Source of the DNA: Spirulinaceae cyanobacterium SM2_1_0
GTDB taxonomy: Bacteria > Cyanobacteriota > Cyanobacteriia > Cyanobacteriales > Spirulinaceae
NCBI GenBank assembly: GCA_012031265.1
Contig: JAAUTY010000037.1
Location: 1 to 45,433, forward strand
Reading direction: 5' to 3'
Length of the DNA stretch: 45,433 nucleotides
The notes under the pieces were generated by a model that saw only the letters and a list, made by a program, of their open reading frames with translations, made no database searches and was not told the origin of the DNA. This document shows, piece after piece, positions 27,226 through 35,863 of the stretch (the stretch's first letter is position 1; each line of letters begins with the position of its first letter). The position numbers and the translations under genes are program-made.

Positions 27226-27591
27226 TCACGTCGCCAGTGCTATGGATTTTGGCCATAAACGGGGGGCGGTTGTGGCTACCAGCTTCACAATTCGCGGCAC
27301 CGCCTTACCGATCGCTTCCCGCGTCAGCCTACCCGTCCAATTTTTGCCTGTGATGGTGAAAACCTTGGCACCGGCACGAGTGAGCGCCTCCACCTCAAGC
27401 TGGTTTTTGCTAATGGCTTTGTCCTTGGTTAAAATCGCCCAGCCCGCAGCGGCAACCTTGGGTAACCAAATGACATCAGGCGCGGTCTGCCCAAAATGAT
27501 CGTCATGCTTCTCGACCCGCAAGCCCTGAGCGCGCATTGCCTCAACTGCTGAGTTGGCGACATTGCGATCCACGAATACAGTCAGGCTCAT
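27226..27591 (-). CDS. PIN-like toxin (DUF5615/VapC45-type)
   Basis: A 121-residue PIN-like nuclease-fold protein, second gene of a toxin-antitoxin pair. It starts MSLTVFVDRNV, with the first acidic metal ligand (Asp8), and has further acidic positions in TAPDVIWLPKV and LTKDKAISKN. This is the D...D...D order of PIN-like toxins that cleave RNA. The remaining C-terminal helix and length are ordinary. Its ATG overlaps the stop of the upstream DUF433 gene by four bases, so translation is coupled, as is usual for such pairs. The RNA target is unknown. Confidence 0.78.
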   Translation of the reverse strand: MSLTVFVDRNVANSAVEAMRAQGLRVEKHDDHFGQTAPDVIWLPKVAAAGWAILTKDKAISKNQLEVEALTRAGAKVFTITGKNWTGRLTREAIGKAVPRIVKLVATTAPRLWPKSIALAT

Positions 27592-28292
27592 GCAGCCAGT
27601 TGCTGAGACTCGAACTGGATCGCGGCCTGGATTTGTGCTGGGGTGCAGTCATAATCTGCGGCGATCGCTCCAATGCGATCGCCAGCATTAAACGCATCGG
27701 TGACGACTGCTGTCGAGACTCCAACACCGACAAGTAGCGGACGTCCAAATGAGACGCGCGGGTCAATGATAATGGGGCACTGAGCATCGGGGCTAATACC
27801 TGTGACGCCCATGAAAATCCTTGCCGCTAGCTGGTCCTCGTCCCACTCCACGCGCTCGAGTAAGCCTTTGAGCGCTTCTCGCATCGTGAGCTGACCGCCG
27901 CGTGAGACGTTGATGAAGTTGTGGAGAGTTTCGATGAATAGCTCAATACCGTCAGTCTCGAATTGATAGTGGGCTAGCGAATGTGGCTTGCCCCATTTCT
28001 CGTCAATGTAGTCCAAGGCATCGCGAACCTTCTTCAGCTCTACGCTGTGGACGACGCGGATGATTCTGAGGACATGCGCCTCAATGAGGTTAATGAATGA
28101 AATCTGGCCGGAGTCGGCGTCTGGCAGCTCGATCAAAGGCTTGAGCCACTGCTTACCTTGTTGAGTTGTGTAGAAGCGGCCGCATACCCAAGACCGCAGC
28201 GTTGCACTAGGTATTTTCAGATACCGTGCCGCGTCGGGAATGGAATAGGCAGGTATGTGTCGGGGGTCTTTACCACCATAAATATCGGTCAT
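27588..28292 (-). CDS. DUF433 antitoxin with MerR-like N-terminal domain
   Basis: A 234-residue protein, probable antitoxin partner of the PIN-like gene that overlaps its stop codon. Residues 15-45 (YSIPDAARYLKIPSATLRSWVCGR) resemble a MerR-type helix-turn-helix start. The C-terminal 60 residues (IIIDPRVSFGRPLLVGVGVSTAVVTDAFNAG to CTPAQIQAAIQFE) are the DUF433 fold, which usually binds DNA or the toxin. The central helical region links them. The arrangement matches VapB45/VapC45-like modules. The order, antitoxin first with a four-base overlap, supports autoregulated co-expression. Both genes appear intact. Confidence 0.8.
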   Translation of the reverse strand: MTDIYGGKDPRHIPAYSIPDAARYLKIPSATLRSWVCGRFYTTQQGKQWLKPLIELPDADSGQISFINLIEAHVLRIIRVVHSVELKKVRDALDYIDEKWGKPHSLAHYQFETDGIELFIETLHNFINVSRGGQLTMREALKGLLERVEWDEDQLAARIFMGVTGISPDAQCPIIIDPRVSFGRPLLVGVGVSTAVVTDAFNAGDRIGAIAADYDCTPAQIQAAIQFESQQLAA

Positions 28293-28420
28293 AGCTGCCC
28301 TTGCTCTGAATCAGGCCATACTTACTCAGCATAGGCAGTGCTGTCTGCATTGCCAGAATCATATCAGTAATTTAAATTATTAAGAGGGGAATTCAATACC
28401 AGCGGGTTTGGAAATGTAGA

Positions 28421-28702
28421 TTGGTTAACCCCGCTGCTGGCGACGTGATTAGCCTGACCGAGCTTACTCTCAATACCACCGCCATTGTCCAGGACGTGCA
28501 GACCGAGGGCGACAATATCGCGCTCACACAGCGGCTCGCGGCGCTGGGCATCCGTCCGCAGTGTCAGGTTTGCGTATTGCGAAAAGCTGGGTTCGGCGGC
28601 CCGCTCCATGTCCGCGTGGGTGCGACGACGGAAGTTGCCTTGCGTCGCCACGAAGCCGTACAAATCCTGGTGATGCCCATTGCCGAATCACGGCGCGAAT
28701 AG
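28421..28702 (+). CDS. feoA: Ferrous iron transport protein A
   Basis: A 93-residue FeoA protein with an SH3-like fold that assists FeoB. The family pattern is visible in SLTELTLNTTAIVQDVQ, TQRLAALGIRPQCQVCVLRKAGFGGPLHVRVGATTEVALRRHEA and VQILVMPI. The start is uncertain. A TTG at 28421 with GGAA about six bases upstream gives this length, while a GTG at 28445 gives MISLTEL, closer to most FeoA N-termini. feoB follows 24 bases downstream. No convincing Fur box was found in the AT-rich stretch 28365-28395 upstream, although that is where the promoter should be. Confidence 0.88.
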   Translation: MVNPAAGDVISLTELTLNTTAIVQDVQTEGDNIALTQRLAALGIRPQCQVCVLRKAGFGGPLHVRVGATTEVALRRHEAVQILVMPIAESRRE

Positions 28703-28726
28703 AACTGAATCCTCGCCCCAAGCACC

Positions 28727-30571
28727 ATGACTTGCCATCCTGATCTCACAGCCCCTGTTAAAACTTCACCGGATATACAACGGATTGCCTTGTTGGGAAT
28801 GCCGAATACGGGCAAGTCCACGTTTTTCAACCGGGTGGCAGGGGCGAGCGCGCAGGTGGGCAACTGGCCGGGGATCACGGTTGACCTGTTGCAAACAACG
28901 GTGAAATTGAATGGCGAGGTGGTGGCGTTAGTTGATTTGCCCGGCATCTATGACCTGCGCGGCACAGCTGAGGATGAGCAGGTGGTGCGACGTTTTCTCC
29001 GCGAGCAACCGGTTGACTTGGCGATCGCCATTCTCAATGCCACCCAACTCGACCGCCATCTGCAACTCGTCCTGCAACTGCGCGCCCTAGGATTACCGCT
29101 GCTCGTCCTGCTCAACATGACCGACGAAGCGCAGCGCTTGGGCATCCAGATCGATGTGCCGACGCTGGCGGAGCAACTCGATTTGCCGGTCTGTGCGCTG
29201 AGCGCCAAGTACGGCGGCGGCTATTTCGAGGCGTACCAGGCGATCGCCCATTCCCTCGCTCAAAAATCTTCCCCCGCAACCCCGCTCCCCGATCTCGACG
29301 CCAAACTGGCGACCCAAGGCGAAATTGCTGCCGCTGAAGTCGAAACCTTGCTGACCGCTACCGTCACCCGGCCTACACAGTTCGCACCGACCCTGACCCA
29401 GCGCTTGGATGCTTTGTTGTTGCACCCGATTTTTGGTCTGCCACTCTTCTTTGTCGGTCTCTTCGCGACCTTTTGGTTGGTCTGGCAGGTCGGACTCCCG
29501 GCGCAGGGTGCTGTGGACGTGCTGACAGATTGGGGACAGGCGCAAGTCTTGGAGCCATTAGTGAGTGGGTTACCGGCGATCGCCCAGAGCTTGCTCCTCG
29601 ACGGCATCTGGACCGGCTTCGCCACTGTCGCCTCCTTTGTGCCGCTGATCGTGCTCTTCTTCATGCTCATGGCCGTGCTCGAAGACAGCGGCTACCTGGC
29701 GCGCTCCGCCTACCTCATGGATGCGCTGATGGCGCGGCTTGGTCTCGACGGTCGCAGCTTCGTGATGCAGATGCTCGGCTTCGGCTGCAATGTCCCGGCG
29801 CTGATGGGCACGCGGACAATGCGATCGCCCGCCCTCCGGCGGCTGACGATGCTGGTCATTCCCTTCGCCCTCTGCTCGGCACGCCTGCAAGTCTTCGTCT
29901 TTATCATTGCCGCCGTCTTCCCCAACGGCAACGGTGCGTTGGTGCTCTTCTCGCTCTACCTGCTCAGCTTTGCTGCCGCCTTCCTCACCGCTGCCCTGTT
30001 CCAAGCCACCTTCAAAAACGACGAACCCTTCGTGCTCGAGCTGCCACCCTACCGCTGGCCAACCGGGCGACAAATCTTGGCACGCGGTTGGGGCGAAGTT
30101 CGCCAATTCCTGCGCCGTACTTGGCGCTTCATCACCGTCGGCTGCGTCGCCGTCTGGGCGTTGACTCATCTGCCGATTGGAGCGACGGGCCTCGACACCT
30201 TCGGCGGGCAGATCGGCGTCTGGCTCCAACCGCTGATGCGGCCGCTGGGCATCGATCCTTACCTGACTCTGGCGTTGATTTTCGGCTTCTTGGCAAAAGA
30301 AGTCGTGATTGGTTCGCTGGCGGCGATTTACAGTGTGAGCGAGGGCACAGCCAGCGACCAAATCGCGGCAACGGTCACTTTTGCCCAGGGCTACAGTTTC
30401 TGCATTTTTTGCCTGCTCTACACGCCTTGCCTCACGACGCTGGCGACCCTCTGGCAAGAGGCAAAATCCTGGCGTTTTACGCTGCTCTCGCTGGTCTTTT
30501 CGTTGGCATTGGCGTGGCTGTCGAGTCTGGTTTTCTATCAAGCTGCATTGCTGATCGAGGGAATGGGTTAG
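28727..30571 (+). CDS. feoB: Ferrous iron transporter FeoB
   Basis: Inner-membrane Fe(II) transporter with a GTPase domain. The 614-residue protein has the G-protein motifs in order: GMPNTGKSTFFNR (G1), a Thr of switch I in WPGITVD (G2), DLPGIYDL (G3) and LNMTDEA (G4). A helical GDI-like spacer follows, then the membrane part with the two Gate motifs (PLIVLFFMLMAVLEDSGYLARSAYLMD and GFLAKEVVIGSLAAIYS) and the conserved cysteine in GFGCNVPALMGTR. The length is that of the shorter cyanobacterial FeoBs. It follows feoA directly, forming an feoAB operon. No FeoC is seen. Confidence 0.96.
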   Translation: MTCHPDLTAPVKTSPDIQRIALLGMPNTGKSTFFNRVAGASAQVGNWPGITVDLLQTTVKLNGEVVALVDLPGIYDLRGTAEDEQVVRRFLREQPVDLAIAILNATQLDRHLQLVLQLRALGLPLLVLLNMTDEAQRLGIQIDVPTLAEQLDLPVCALSAKYGGGYFEAYQAIAHSLAQKSSPATPLPDLDAKLATQGEIAAAEVETLLTATVTRPTQFAPTLTQRLDALLLHPIFGLPLFFVGLFATFWLVWQVGLPAQGAVDVLTDWGQAQVLEPLVSGLPAIAQSLLLDGIWTGFATVASFVPLIVLFFMLMAVLEDSGYLARSAYLMDALMARLGLDGRSFVMQMLGFGCNVPALMGTRTMRSPALRRLTMLVIPFALCSARLQVFVFIIAAVFPNGNGALVLFSLYLLSFAAAFLTAALFQATFKNDEPFVLELPPYRWPTGRQILARGWGEVRQFLRRTWRFITVGCVAVWALTHLPIGATGLDTFGGQIGVWLQPLMRPLGIDPYLTLALIFGFLAKEVVIGSLAAIYSVSEGTASDQIAATVTFAQGYSFCIFCLLYTPCLTTLATLWQEAKSWRFTLLSLVFSLALAWLSSLVFYQAALLIEGMG

Positions 30572-30597
30572 TTGACCGCCAAGCTCTGAACCGATAA

Positions 30598-30698
30598 ACC
30601 GCGTCCGATGGCAATAAGATGCCCATTCAAAACCCACAGGATTCTCGTATTGCCGACACTCAGAACTCAAAACCCAGAACTCCAGGTAGTAGGACTAG
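30598..30698 (+). repeat. MITE-like element, copy A (diverged)
   Basis: About 100 bp sharing with copies B and C the blocks AAGATGCCCATTCA, CAGGATTCTCGTATTG, CACTCAGAACTCAAAA and a tail ending GGACTAG. It is the most diverged copy, its left end no longer showing CTAGTAC. The terminal CTAG supplies, on the complement, the TAG stop codon (30695-30697) of the FAD-dependent oxidoreductase. It carries no coding capacity. It lies in the 123-base gap after feoB. Confidence 0.75.
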
Positions 30699-32269
30699 GC
30701 GATCACGGATGCTCCCGGAGCCAGCGCACGCTCAAAATTCGCCAGCACCGCCGACTCTTGATTGCCCTGACCGTAGATTTTCGGCAAACGGTCGGTGGCT
30801 TCTAGCACAGCACGCACTTCAAGATTGGTGACCGTGGCGAGATTGCGGTTTTGTTCCAGGGCGATCGCCGCCGCGATGCCGATCCCCTGCCCCACCCCGA
30901 CATTGAACTCGACAATCCGACCCGCAGAAGACGCAAAGCCCGTGAATCCCGAGCCGGGACTGATCACCGCCAGATTCGGCACCGTCGTCAGTTGCGCGTG
31001 GCGGATGCCGTAGTTGAAGGTGGGCAACCCGAAGCTGACACTAGCAAAACCCAACTCCAGGGCTTTTGAACCAATGCCGCGAATGCCGCCGCGCACATCG
31101 AAATAGTACGCGAACGAACCCAGGGCTTCAGCCGCCGGAATCCCGCCCGCGAGCATCTGCGCCCCCGACAGCGGCTGCACGACATCGATGACATTGCCCG
31201 CATGGCGGATGTAGAGTTCGCGTGCTGGCGTCACGAAGCTCGCACCGATGCTGCGGAGCCAGCGTTCGACGTGGCGCATTTCCTCCAAGATGTCAGCACT
31301 CGGCTGGGCGGCATTGCTGGCAAGGGCTTCGGCTTCCTGGCCGCTGGTGTAGTGGAGCAGCGCATTCCAAGAGAGGCGATCGCGTCCCAAAATAGCAATA
31401 TTTGGTTGGTCGAGGATCGTCAGACTGGACTGCAAGTCCAGCTTTTTGCCGCGAAAGGATTGGTAAGCGATAGACAAAGCTGGGGCGCGCACATCAGCAA
31501 AATCCGGCCCGACGTACATGGTTCGCAGGCGGCCGTTGTCATCGACGAGGCGATCGCGCAAGGTTTGCTCAAGCTGCTGATCATTACCCGCCGCGACGCG
31601 CAAATAACCCTGTGCCACGCGGTCATTCAGATTGGCGAAGCGCTTGAGAAACTGCTGCTCAAACCACTGAAGCTGCCCAATCGTGATGCCGTGGGTTTCA
31701 AACACCAGACTCACGGGCAACTCAGACTCGGGCAAGCCAAAGGTGCCGAACCCCTGCCAGCGACGCGCGCCCGCATGTTTCGCCAACTCGGCATTCACCG
31801 TCGAGTCGATAAACTGTTGGGCGCGGTAGCGTTCGCCACGGGCGAGTTCGATGGTTTCGAGGCGATCGCCATCCTTATACACCGTGGCAATGCGTGCCAA
31901 GCTGAGAATATCCGCCTTCACCTCCGAGAGCATCTGACGCAGCGCATAGCTGGCGTGACCCGGATCCAGCGCAATTTGCCGCACCCCGGCTCGCTGCAAA
32001 AACTCACTGTAAATCGTCGCGGGTTCCCCGAAGGTGCTCAGCCCATGGGCACGCCGCAACGCGGGCGCGAGGTGGCTGCGATCGAGATAAGCCAAGCGAC
32101 CGCGCACCAAATGACCGCCAATCCCATAGTGGGCGCTGCCCATAATCAACAGCAGCGTGCGCGGATAGCGTCCCTGGCGACGCTGAAATTCGCGGGCTGC
32201 GGACACCAGTGCCAAGACGCCGGGCACTTCATCACCGAAGCCGATAATGTCGTAGTCGCGGGTGAGCAT
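30695..32269 (-). CDS. FAD-dependent oxidoreductase
   Basis: A 524-residue flavoprotein of a cyanobacterial FAD-dependent oxidoreductase family whose members start MLTR-YDI-FGDEVPGVLAL. The N-terminal Rossmann-like strand is modified: the usual GxGxxG is replaced by GFGDEVPGVLAL. Later the C-terminal flavin motif appears as GGIRGIGSKALEL and GVGQGIGIAAAIALEQNRNLATV. The substrate is unknown. The ATG at 32269 is chosen because it begins at this conserved N-terminus; the frame is open to 32374 but adds unrelated residues. The final residues VIA and the stop codon abut MITE-like copy A. The sulfotransferase gene lies upstream on the same strand, so co-transcription is possible. Confidence 0.82.
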   Translation of the reverse strand: MLTRDYDIIGFGDEVPGVLALVSAAREFQRRQGRYPRTLLLIMGSAHYGIGGHLVRGRLAYLDRSHLAPALRRAHGLSTFGEPATIYSEFLQRAGVRQIALDPGHASYALRQMLSEVKADILSLARIATVYKDGDRLETIELARGERYRAQQFIDSTVNAELAKHAGARRWQGFGTFGLPESELPVSLVFETHGITIGQLQWFEQQFLKRFANLNDRVAQGYLRVAAGNDQQLEQTLRDRLVDDNGRLRTMYVGPDFADVRAPALSIAYQSFRGKKLDLQSSLTILDQPNIAILGRDRLSWNALLHYTSGQEAEALASNAAQPSADILEEMRHVERWLRSIGASFVTPARELYIRHAGNVIDVVQPLSGAQMLAGGIPAAEALGSFAYYFDVRGGIRGIGSKALELGFASVSFGLPTFNYGIRHAQLTTVPNLAVISPGSGFTGFASSAGRIVEFNVGVGQGIGIAAAIALEQNRNLATVTNLEVRAVLEATDRLPKIYGQGNQESAVLANFERALAPGASVIA

Positions 32270-32452
32270 ACAAAATGAGCGAGAAAGCGCGGCTGGCAAG
32301 AGCGCCGCAAGGTTTTGATTCCGCCTACTATACCCCTCCGATGCCGCTTCAGGCAGCAGGGCAACCGGAATCATCGCCCAGTGCTCATGAGCTGAAGTCT
32401 GAGGATGTGCTGTCGTGAGTGACCCACTTCAGGGCAGCGGTAAGCCAAGCCT

Positions 32453-33372
32453 TCAAGTCGTTGGTTGATACCAAGCGCTCAGATCCCGTTGCAGTAATTG
32501 CTCCAATTGTTCAGTTTCCGACCGACAATCCGCAACGAGTTGTTGTTTCAGATTGGGATCGAGCGGCAGACGCTGCATCTTTTCCGTATTAGCACGCCGC
32601 AATCGCTGTTTCACCCCCTCCAACAAGGCGCGACGATAACGTTGTGGCAGTGGCAGCAAGTATTTGCCCAGCGAGAGCAACGGAGCGGGTGGATATTTGA
32701 GCAGCGCTTGTAGTTTGCGGTTGCGGATTTTTTTGTTGGCATTGACGGCTTTGAAATCAGTTTTGAAGCTGGGGTCAACGCCCAAGAAATCCAGAGTTTC
32801 TTGGTAAATTTTTTCAGTTTGCTGGGTAAAGTCTTCAAAAAAGATGAAGTGGATTTGATCACGGTCAAAATAATCGAGATAGCGTTGGATCTGTTCGGGA
32901 AAACGAACGCGATCGCGATAAAAAGCGTTTGTGGATCACGACATCTCGCCGGGATCTGCTGCCCTTGTTTGCGGACTGACTCTAGCGCCAGAGCTTGCGC
33001 AAAATCAGTCACTATTTCACTGGAGCCGTTGAAAAGCGCCTGGCTGTGGAGCGAATACATGACATCCACAGGATTACGGAGCATAATGATAATCTTCGCA
33101 TCTGGATTGAAATTGCGAATCCCCGCAGCCGCTACACGGGAGTAGAGATAGGTTGGTGTTCCTTCCCCACATTTCTTACCCTCACCCTCAGCAAAAAGTG
33201 CTAAATACTCATCACGGTTGCTGGCAGTTATCTTGGTATTTAAATCATTATCAAAATAATGTAATTCTTTGAGGCGAGGAATGAAGAGCCTAGGGTGACG
33301 ATTGAGATACTTACACAGCGCGGTGGTTCCCGATTTCGGTGCTCCAACAATAAAGAAACTGGGTTCGGTCAT
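32453..33372 (-). pseudogene. PAPS-dependent sulfotransferase, split by a one-base frameshift
   Basis: Transfers sulfate from PAPS to a hydroxyl, probably of a glycan or lipid. The N-terminal frame (33372 onward) has the 5'-phosphosulfate loop FFIVGAPKSGTTAL (residues 6-19) and the 3'-phosphate motif IIIMLRNPVDVMYSLHSQ near 95-112. After RDPQTLF it runs into a nonsense tail ending at 32611. The next frame continues as YRDRVRFPEQIQRYLDYFDR, then FEDFTQQTEKIYQETLDFLG, the expected C-terminal half, to the stop at 32453. Adding one T to the TTTTT run near 32917-32921, beside a HIP1 site, gives an intact protein of about 306 residues. It is a neighbour of two glycosyltransferase-like genes, consistent with sulfation of a surface glycan. 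Confidence 0.85.
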
Positions 33373-33465
33373 GGCTCTCTAAACCTCCACAAGGTGCATA
33401 TTGTCAGCGGAGAAATGCGCTTAAGTCCGAGAACGCTGCGAGTGACGTATGGTTCTAGCACTAGC

Positions 33466-33575
33466 CTAGTACAGGACGGCGGCAATGAGATGCCCATTCA
33501 AAATCTCCAGGATTCCCGTATTGCAGGCACTCAGAACTCAAAATTTAGAACTCAAAACTCCGCGTAGCAGTACTG
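33466..33575 (+). repeat. MITE-like element, copy B
   Basis: A 110-bp element beginning CTAGTACAGGACGGCGG and ending CCGCGTAGCAGTACT. Its body is ATGAGATGCCCATTCA, then CAGGATTCCCGTATTG, then two ACTCAAAA-type direct repeats. Ends are imperfect terminal inverted repeats. It lies upstream of the sulfotransferase start, in the 562-base divergent spacer, in the opposite orientation to copy C. Confidence 0.8.
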
Positions 33576-33934
33576 GGCAAGGACGCACTCCAAGTGACTA
33601 ATGCAAGTCACCTGCTTGCGGCTAGTCCCAAAACTTTTCTCGACCCGACTGAGACTCACGACATTTACGGGTTATCATAGTCGCTGTTGCAGCCGTTTGG
33701 ATTGAGTTCGGTCGGCGGATCGATTCAGTTTGATCATGATCGCCGTTGCCCCGAGGCTGGCTAGCCAACTGGCGATACTTTCTCTCAGCTTCAGAGTGCT
33801 GAACCGCTCCGCCGCTAGCCTTTTCACTCGCCCTTCGGGCAATCTGGCTTGCGTCTGAACCCAATATTTTCTCAGGCAAGGCAATTCCGCAATATTCGCA
33901 CCGGCTAGTATCGAATGCTTTATGAGGAACGGAC
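33576..33934. other. Spacer between repeat B and the first glycosyltransferase gene
   Basis: About 360 bases with no supportable gene. A 104-codon minus-strand frame (33622-33936) has the composition of noise and was not called. A small hairpin GTGACT/AAGTCAC lies near 33593-33610. The last bases carry GAGGA before the ATG at 33935. Confidence 0.4.
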
Positions 33935-34936
33935 ATGAACGGGATTTATACCCTTGCCAACGATGTTGTCCACGATCAGCTAGTGGCGCTACTCAACAGC
34001 ATTGAGGTCAATGTTGGAGCTGATTTCCCGGTCGCAGTGATCGCTTACGATGACCAACTGGATTTGGTGAAAGCGGAAGTTGCGAAGCGCAGCAACGTTG
34101 AGCTACTCAATGATCCAGGTATTTTTGAGCGCTGGGAAGATTTCTCCAGGCAGGTTTGGCAGACTCACCCCCATGCCCTGAAAACCTGGCAAGAACAAGG
34201 CATTCAAGGCGTCAAACGCCTGGGTGCCAATCATCGCTATGGGGCCTTCGATCCAGCGGCTCCCTTTGAGAAGTTTGTTTACTTTGATGCCGATGTCTTA
34301 GTGCTCAATCAGCTCGATTTTATTTTTGAACAGCTCGAAAAAACTGAGTTTGCAATTTACGACTTCCAGTACAAAGATCCTAGCCACATTTACAATGTAG
34401 ACTCGCCGAAGTTTGCAACCGTATTTCCAGAGGCGAAAATTCGCTCAGAGATTTTCTGTTCAGGCTTTTTTGGAGCGCGGCGAGGGCTGTTTCCGCCAGA
34501 GCAACGTGATTGGCTGGTGTCGCAGTTGGCGGCTGGTGATGCTGATATTCTCTACCTCGGTGCCCCCAACCAGTCGGTGCTCAACTATGCGCGGATGAAG
34601 GCGGAGCTATCCATTCATAATTTTGCGATCGCCCTCGGCTCGGACAAAGCGACTGGTTGTGCCGTGACCTCACCCCACTTTGAGGAGCGCGATCATCTAC
34701 TCTACGACAAGGGTAATCGCGTGACCTTTCTGCACTATATCGGCTTGCCTGCGAAGCTCTTCACGCAGGTCTGCGCGGGTGAGAACCTCGATTTTCCTTA
34801 CCGGGATATCTTTCTGCACTATCGCTACTTGCACGCACCGGAGCAACGGCCGCAGTTTTCAGGGCAACCAAAAGCTTGGGATGCACCGCCAAGTTTCTGG
34901 ACGAAGGTGATGAAAAAAGTCGGCTTGTCACGCTAG
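33935..34936 (+). CDS. GT-A-like glycosyltransferase, Npun_R2821/Npun_R2823 family (first copy)
   Basis: A 333-residue protein of the cyanobacterial Npun_R2821/Npun_R2823 family. The fold looks like a retaining GT8-type GT-A enzyme. It has an N-terminal strand GIYTLANDVVHDQLVALLNSI, the metal/nucleotide-sugar motif YFDADVLVLNQLDF (Asp118 and Asp120), the FCSGFFGARRG strand, PNQSVLNYARMK and a C-terminal HYIGLP segment. No signal peptide or membrane helix is present. The donor and acceptor are unknown. A related gene follows 15 bases downstream, pointing to an old duplication and a shared transcript. The pair lies beside a sulfotransferase and is bracketed by inverted MITE-like copies B and C. 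Confidence 0.83.
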   Translation: MNGIYTLANDVVHDQLVALLNSIEVNVGADFPVAVIAYDDQLDLVKAEVAKRSNVELLNDPGIFERWEDFSRQVWQTHPHALKTWQEQGIQGVKRLGANHRYGAFDPAAPFEKFVYFDADVLVLNQLDFIFEQLEKTEFAIYDFQYKDPSHIYNVDSPKFATVFPEAKIRSEIFCSGFFGARRGLFPPEQRDWLVSQLAAGDADILYLGAPNQSVLNYARMKAELSIHNFAIALGSDKATGCAVTSPHFEERDHLLYDKGNRVTFLHYIGLPAKLFTQVCAGENLDFPYRDIFLHYRYLHAPEQRPQFSGQPKAWDAPPSFWTKVMKKVGLSR

Positions 34937-34951
34937 GGAGGTTGGTCAACT

Positions 34952-35863
34952 GTGCGCGGAATTTATATTGTTGCCAACGATAAGGTCAAGGACAACGCGA
35001 TCGCGCTCCTCAACAGCATCCGCCTTTACGATCCGGATGTGCCGGTGGTCATGATTCCCTTCAATGAACAGTATCAGGAGGTGGCGAGCATCCTGAGCGA
35101 GAAGCACCAGGTACAACTCTTTCCTGACCTAGAGTTTGTGGAGCAATTCACTCAGCAAATTGGTGAGATCTTCGACCGCGATTTTCTCAATTTGCCTAAT
35201 AAGATGCGGAAGCTGGTGCAGTGGTTTGGGCCATTGGAGCAATTCCTCTACATCGACACTGATATTCTCGTTTTCGAGCCGATGTCCCAACTGCTGGACT
35301 ATCTCAATGAATACGAGTTTCTCTGCTGTGACTATCACTTCAAAGGACGCAAGTTAGCTGATGTCTTTGCGCCGGATATTGGCGATCGCGGCATTTTCAG
35401 CGCCGCCGAGCTAAGTGATGTCTTCAACAGCGGCTTCTGGGGCTCGCGTCAGGGGATTTTCAGCCTCGAAGAACTCTACGGACTGCTGCGGGAATGCGCC
35501 CAACATCGCGAATATTTCGATTTTTCGCAAAACACGACCGATCAGCCAATTCTGAACTATTTGATTCTAAAATCTACTGAGCAGCGCTTAAATCTCGTCA
35601 AGGCGTCTGATTGTGAGCCAGGTAGCTGGGCAGGCAGTCCCCATTTCCGCGAAGAAAATCGTATTCTCTATGACGGTCGCCAACGCTTACGTTATTTACA
35701 CTGGGCGGGCACACCCATGCAACCGGGCGGCCCCTACCGCGATCTTTGGGAGTATTACCGCTATCTCGGCGAGGAGCGACCGCCGCAGTCCCCGACCGTG
35801 CCAGCGCGATCGCCCAGTTGGTGGCAGCAGGCCTTGCAGAAAATTAAACGCCTGACATCCTAG
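34952..35863 (+). CDS. GT-A-like glycosyltransferase, Npun_R2821/Npun_R2823 family (second copy)
   Basis: A 303-residue paralogue of the preceding protein: GIYIVANDKVKDNAIALLNSI, YIDTDILVFEPMSQL (Asp102 and Asp104), FNSGFWGSRQGIF, QPILNYLILK and LHWAGTPMQPGGPYRDLWEYYRYL align with the same blocks. It starts with GTG at 34952 behind a strong GGGAGG. As with its neighbour, the sugar is unknown. The stop codon TAG (35861-35863) lies inside the CTAGTAC terminus of MITE-like copy C, so the original C-terminus may have been cut or shifted by the insertion. The last residues, KIKRLTS, show no conserved feature. Confidence 0.83.
   Translation: MRGIYIVANDKVKDNAIALLNSIRLYDPDVPVVMIPFNEQYQEVASILSEKHQVQLFPDLEFVEQFTQQIGEIFDRDFLNLPNKMRKLVQWFGPLEQFLYIDTDILVFEPMSQLLDYLNEYEFLCCDYHFKGRKLADVFAPDIGDRGIFSAAELSDVFNSGFWGSRQGIFSLEELYGLLRECAQHREYFDFSQNTTDQPILNYLILKSTEQRLNLVKASDCEPGSWAGSPHFREENRILYDGRQRLRYLHWAGTPMQPGGPYRDLWEYYRYLGEERPPQSPTVPARSPSWWQQALQKIKRLTS

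Noticed and set aside
29473-30670. Two long frames (374 and 366 codons) overlapping feoB in other frames
   Set aside because: feoB is certain from its G-domain and gate motifs. The other frames are Arg/Gln/His-rich shadows.
31202-32278. A 358-codon open frame antisense to the FAD-dependent oxidoreductase
   Set aside because: It lies wholly opposite a gene with clear flavoprotein motifs, has no recognisable domain, and its composition is what a GC-rich antisense frame gives.
33622-33936. A 104-codon minus-strand frame in the spacer before the first glycosyltransferase
   Set aside because: It has no motif, a Ser/Arg-rich random composition and overlaps the SD region of the next gene.
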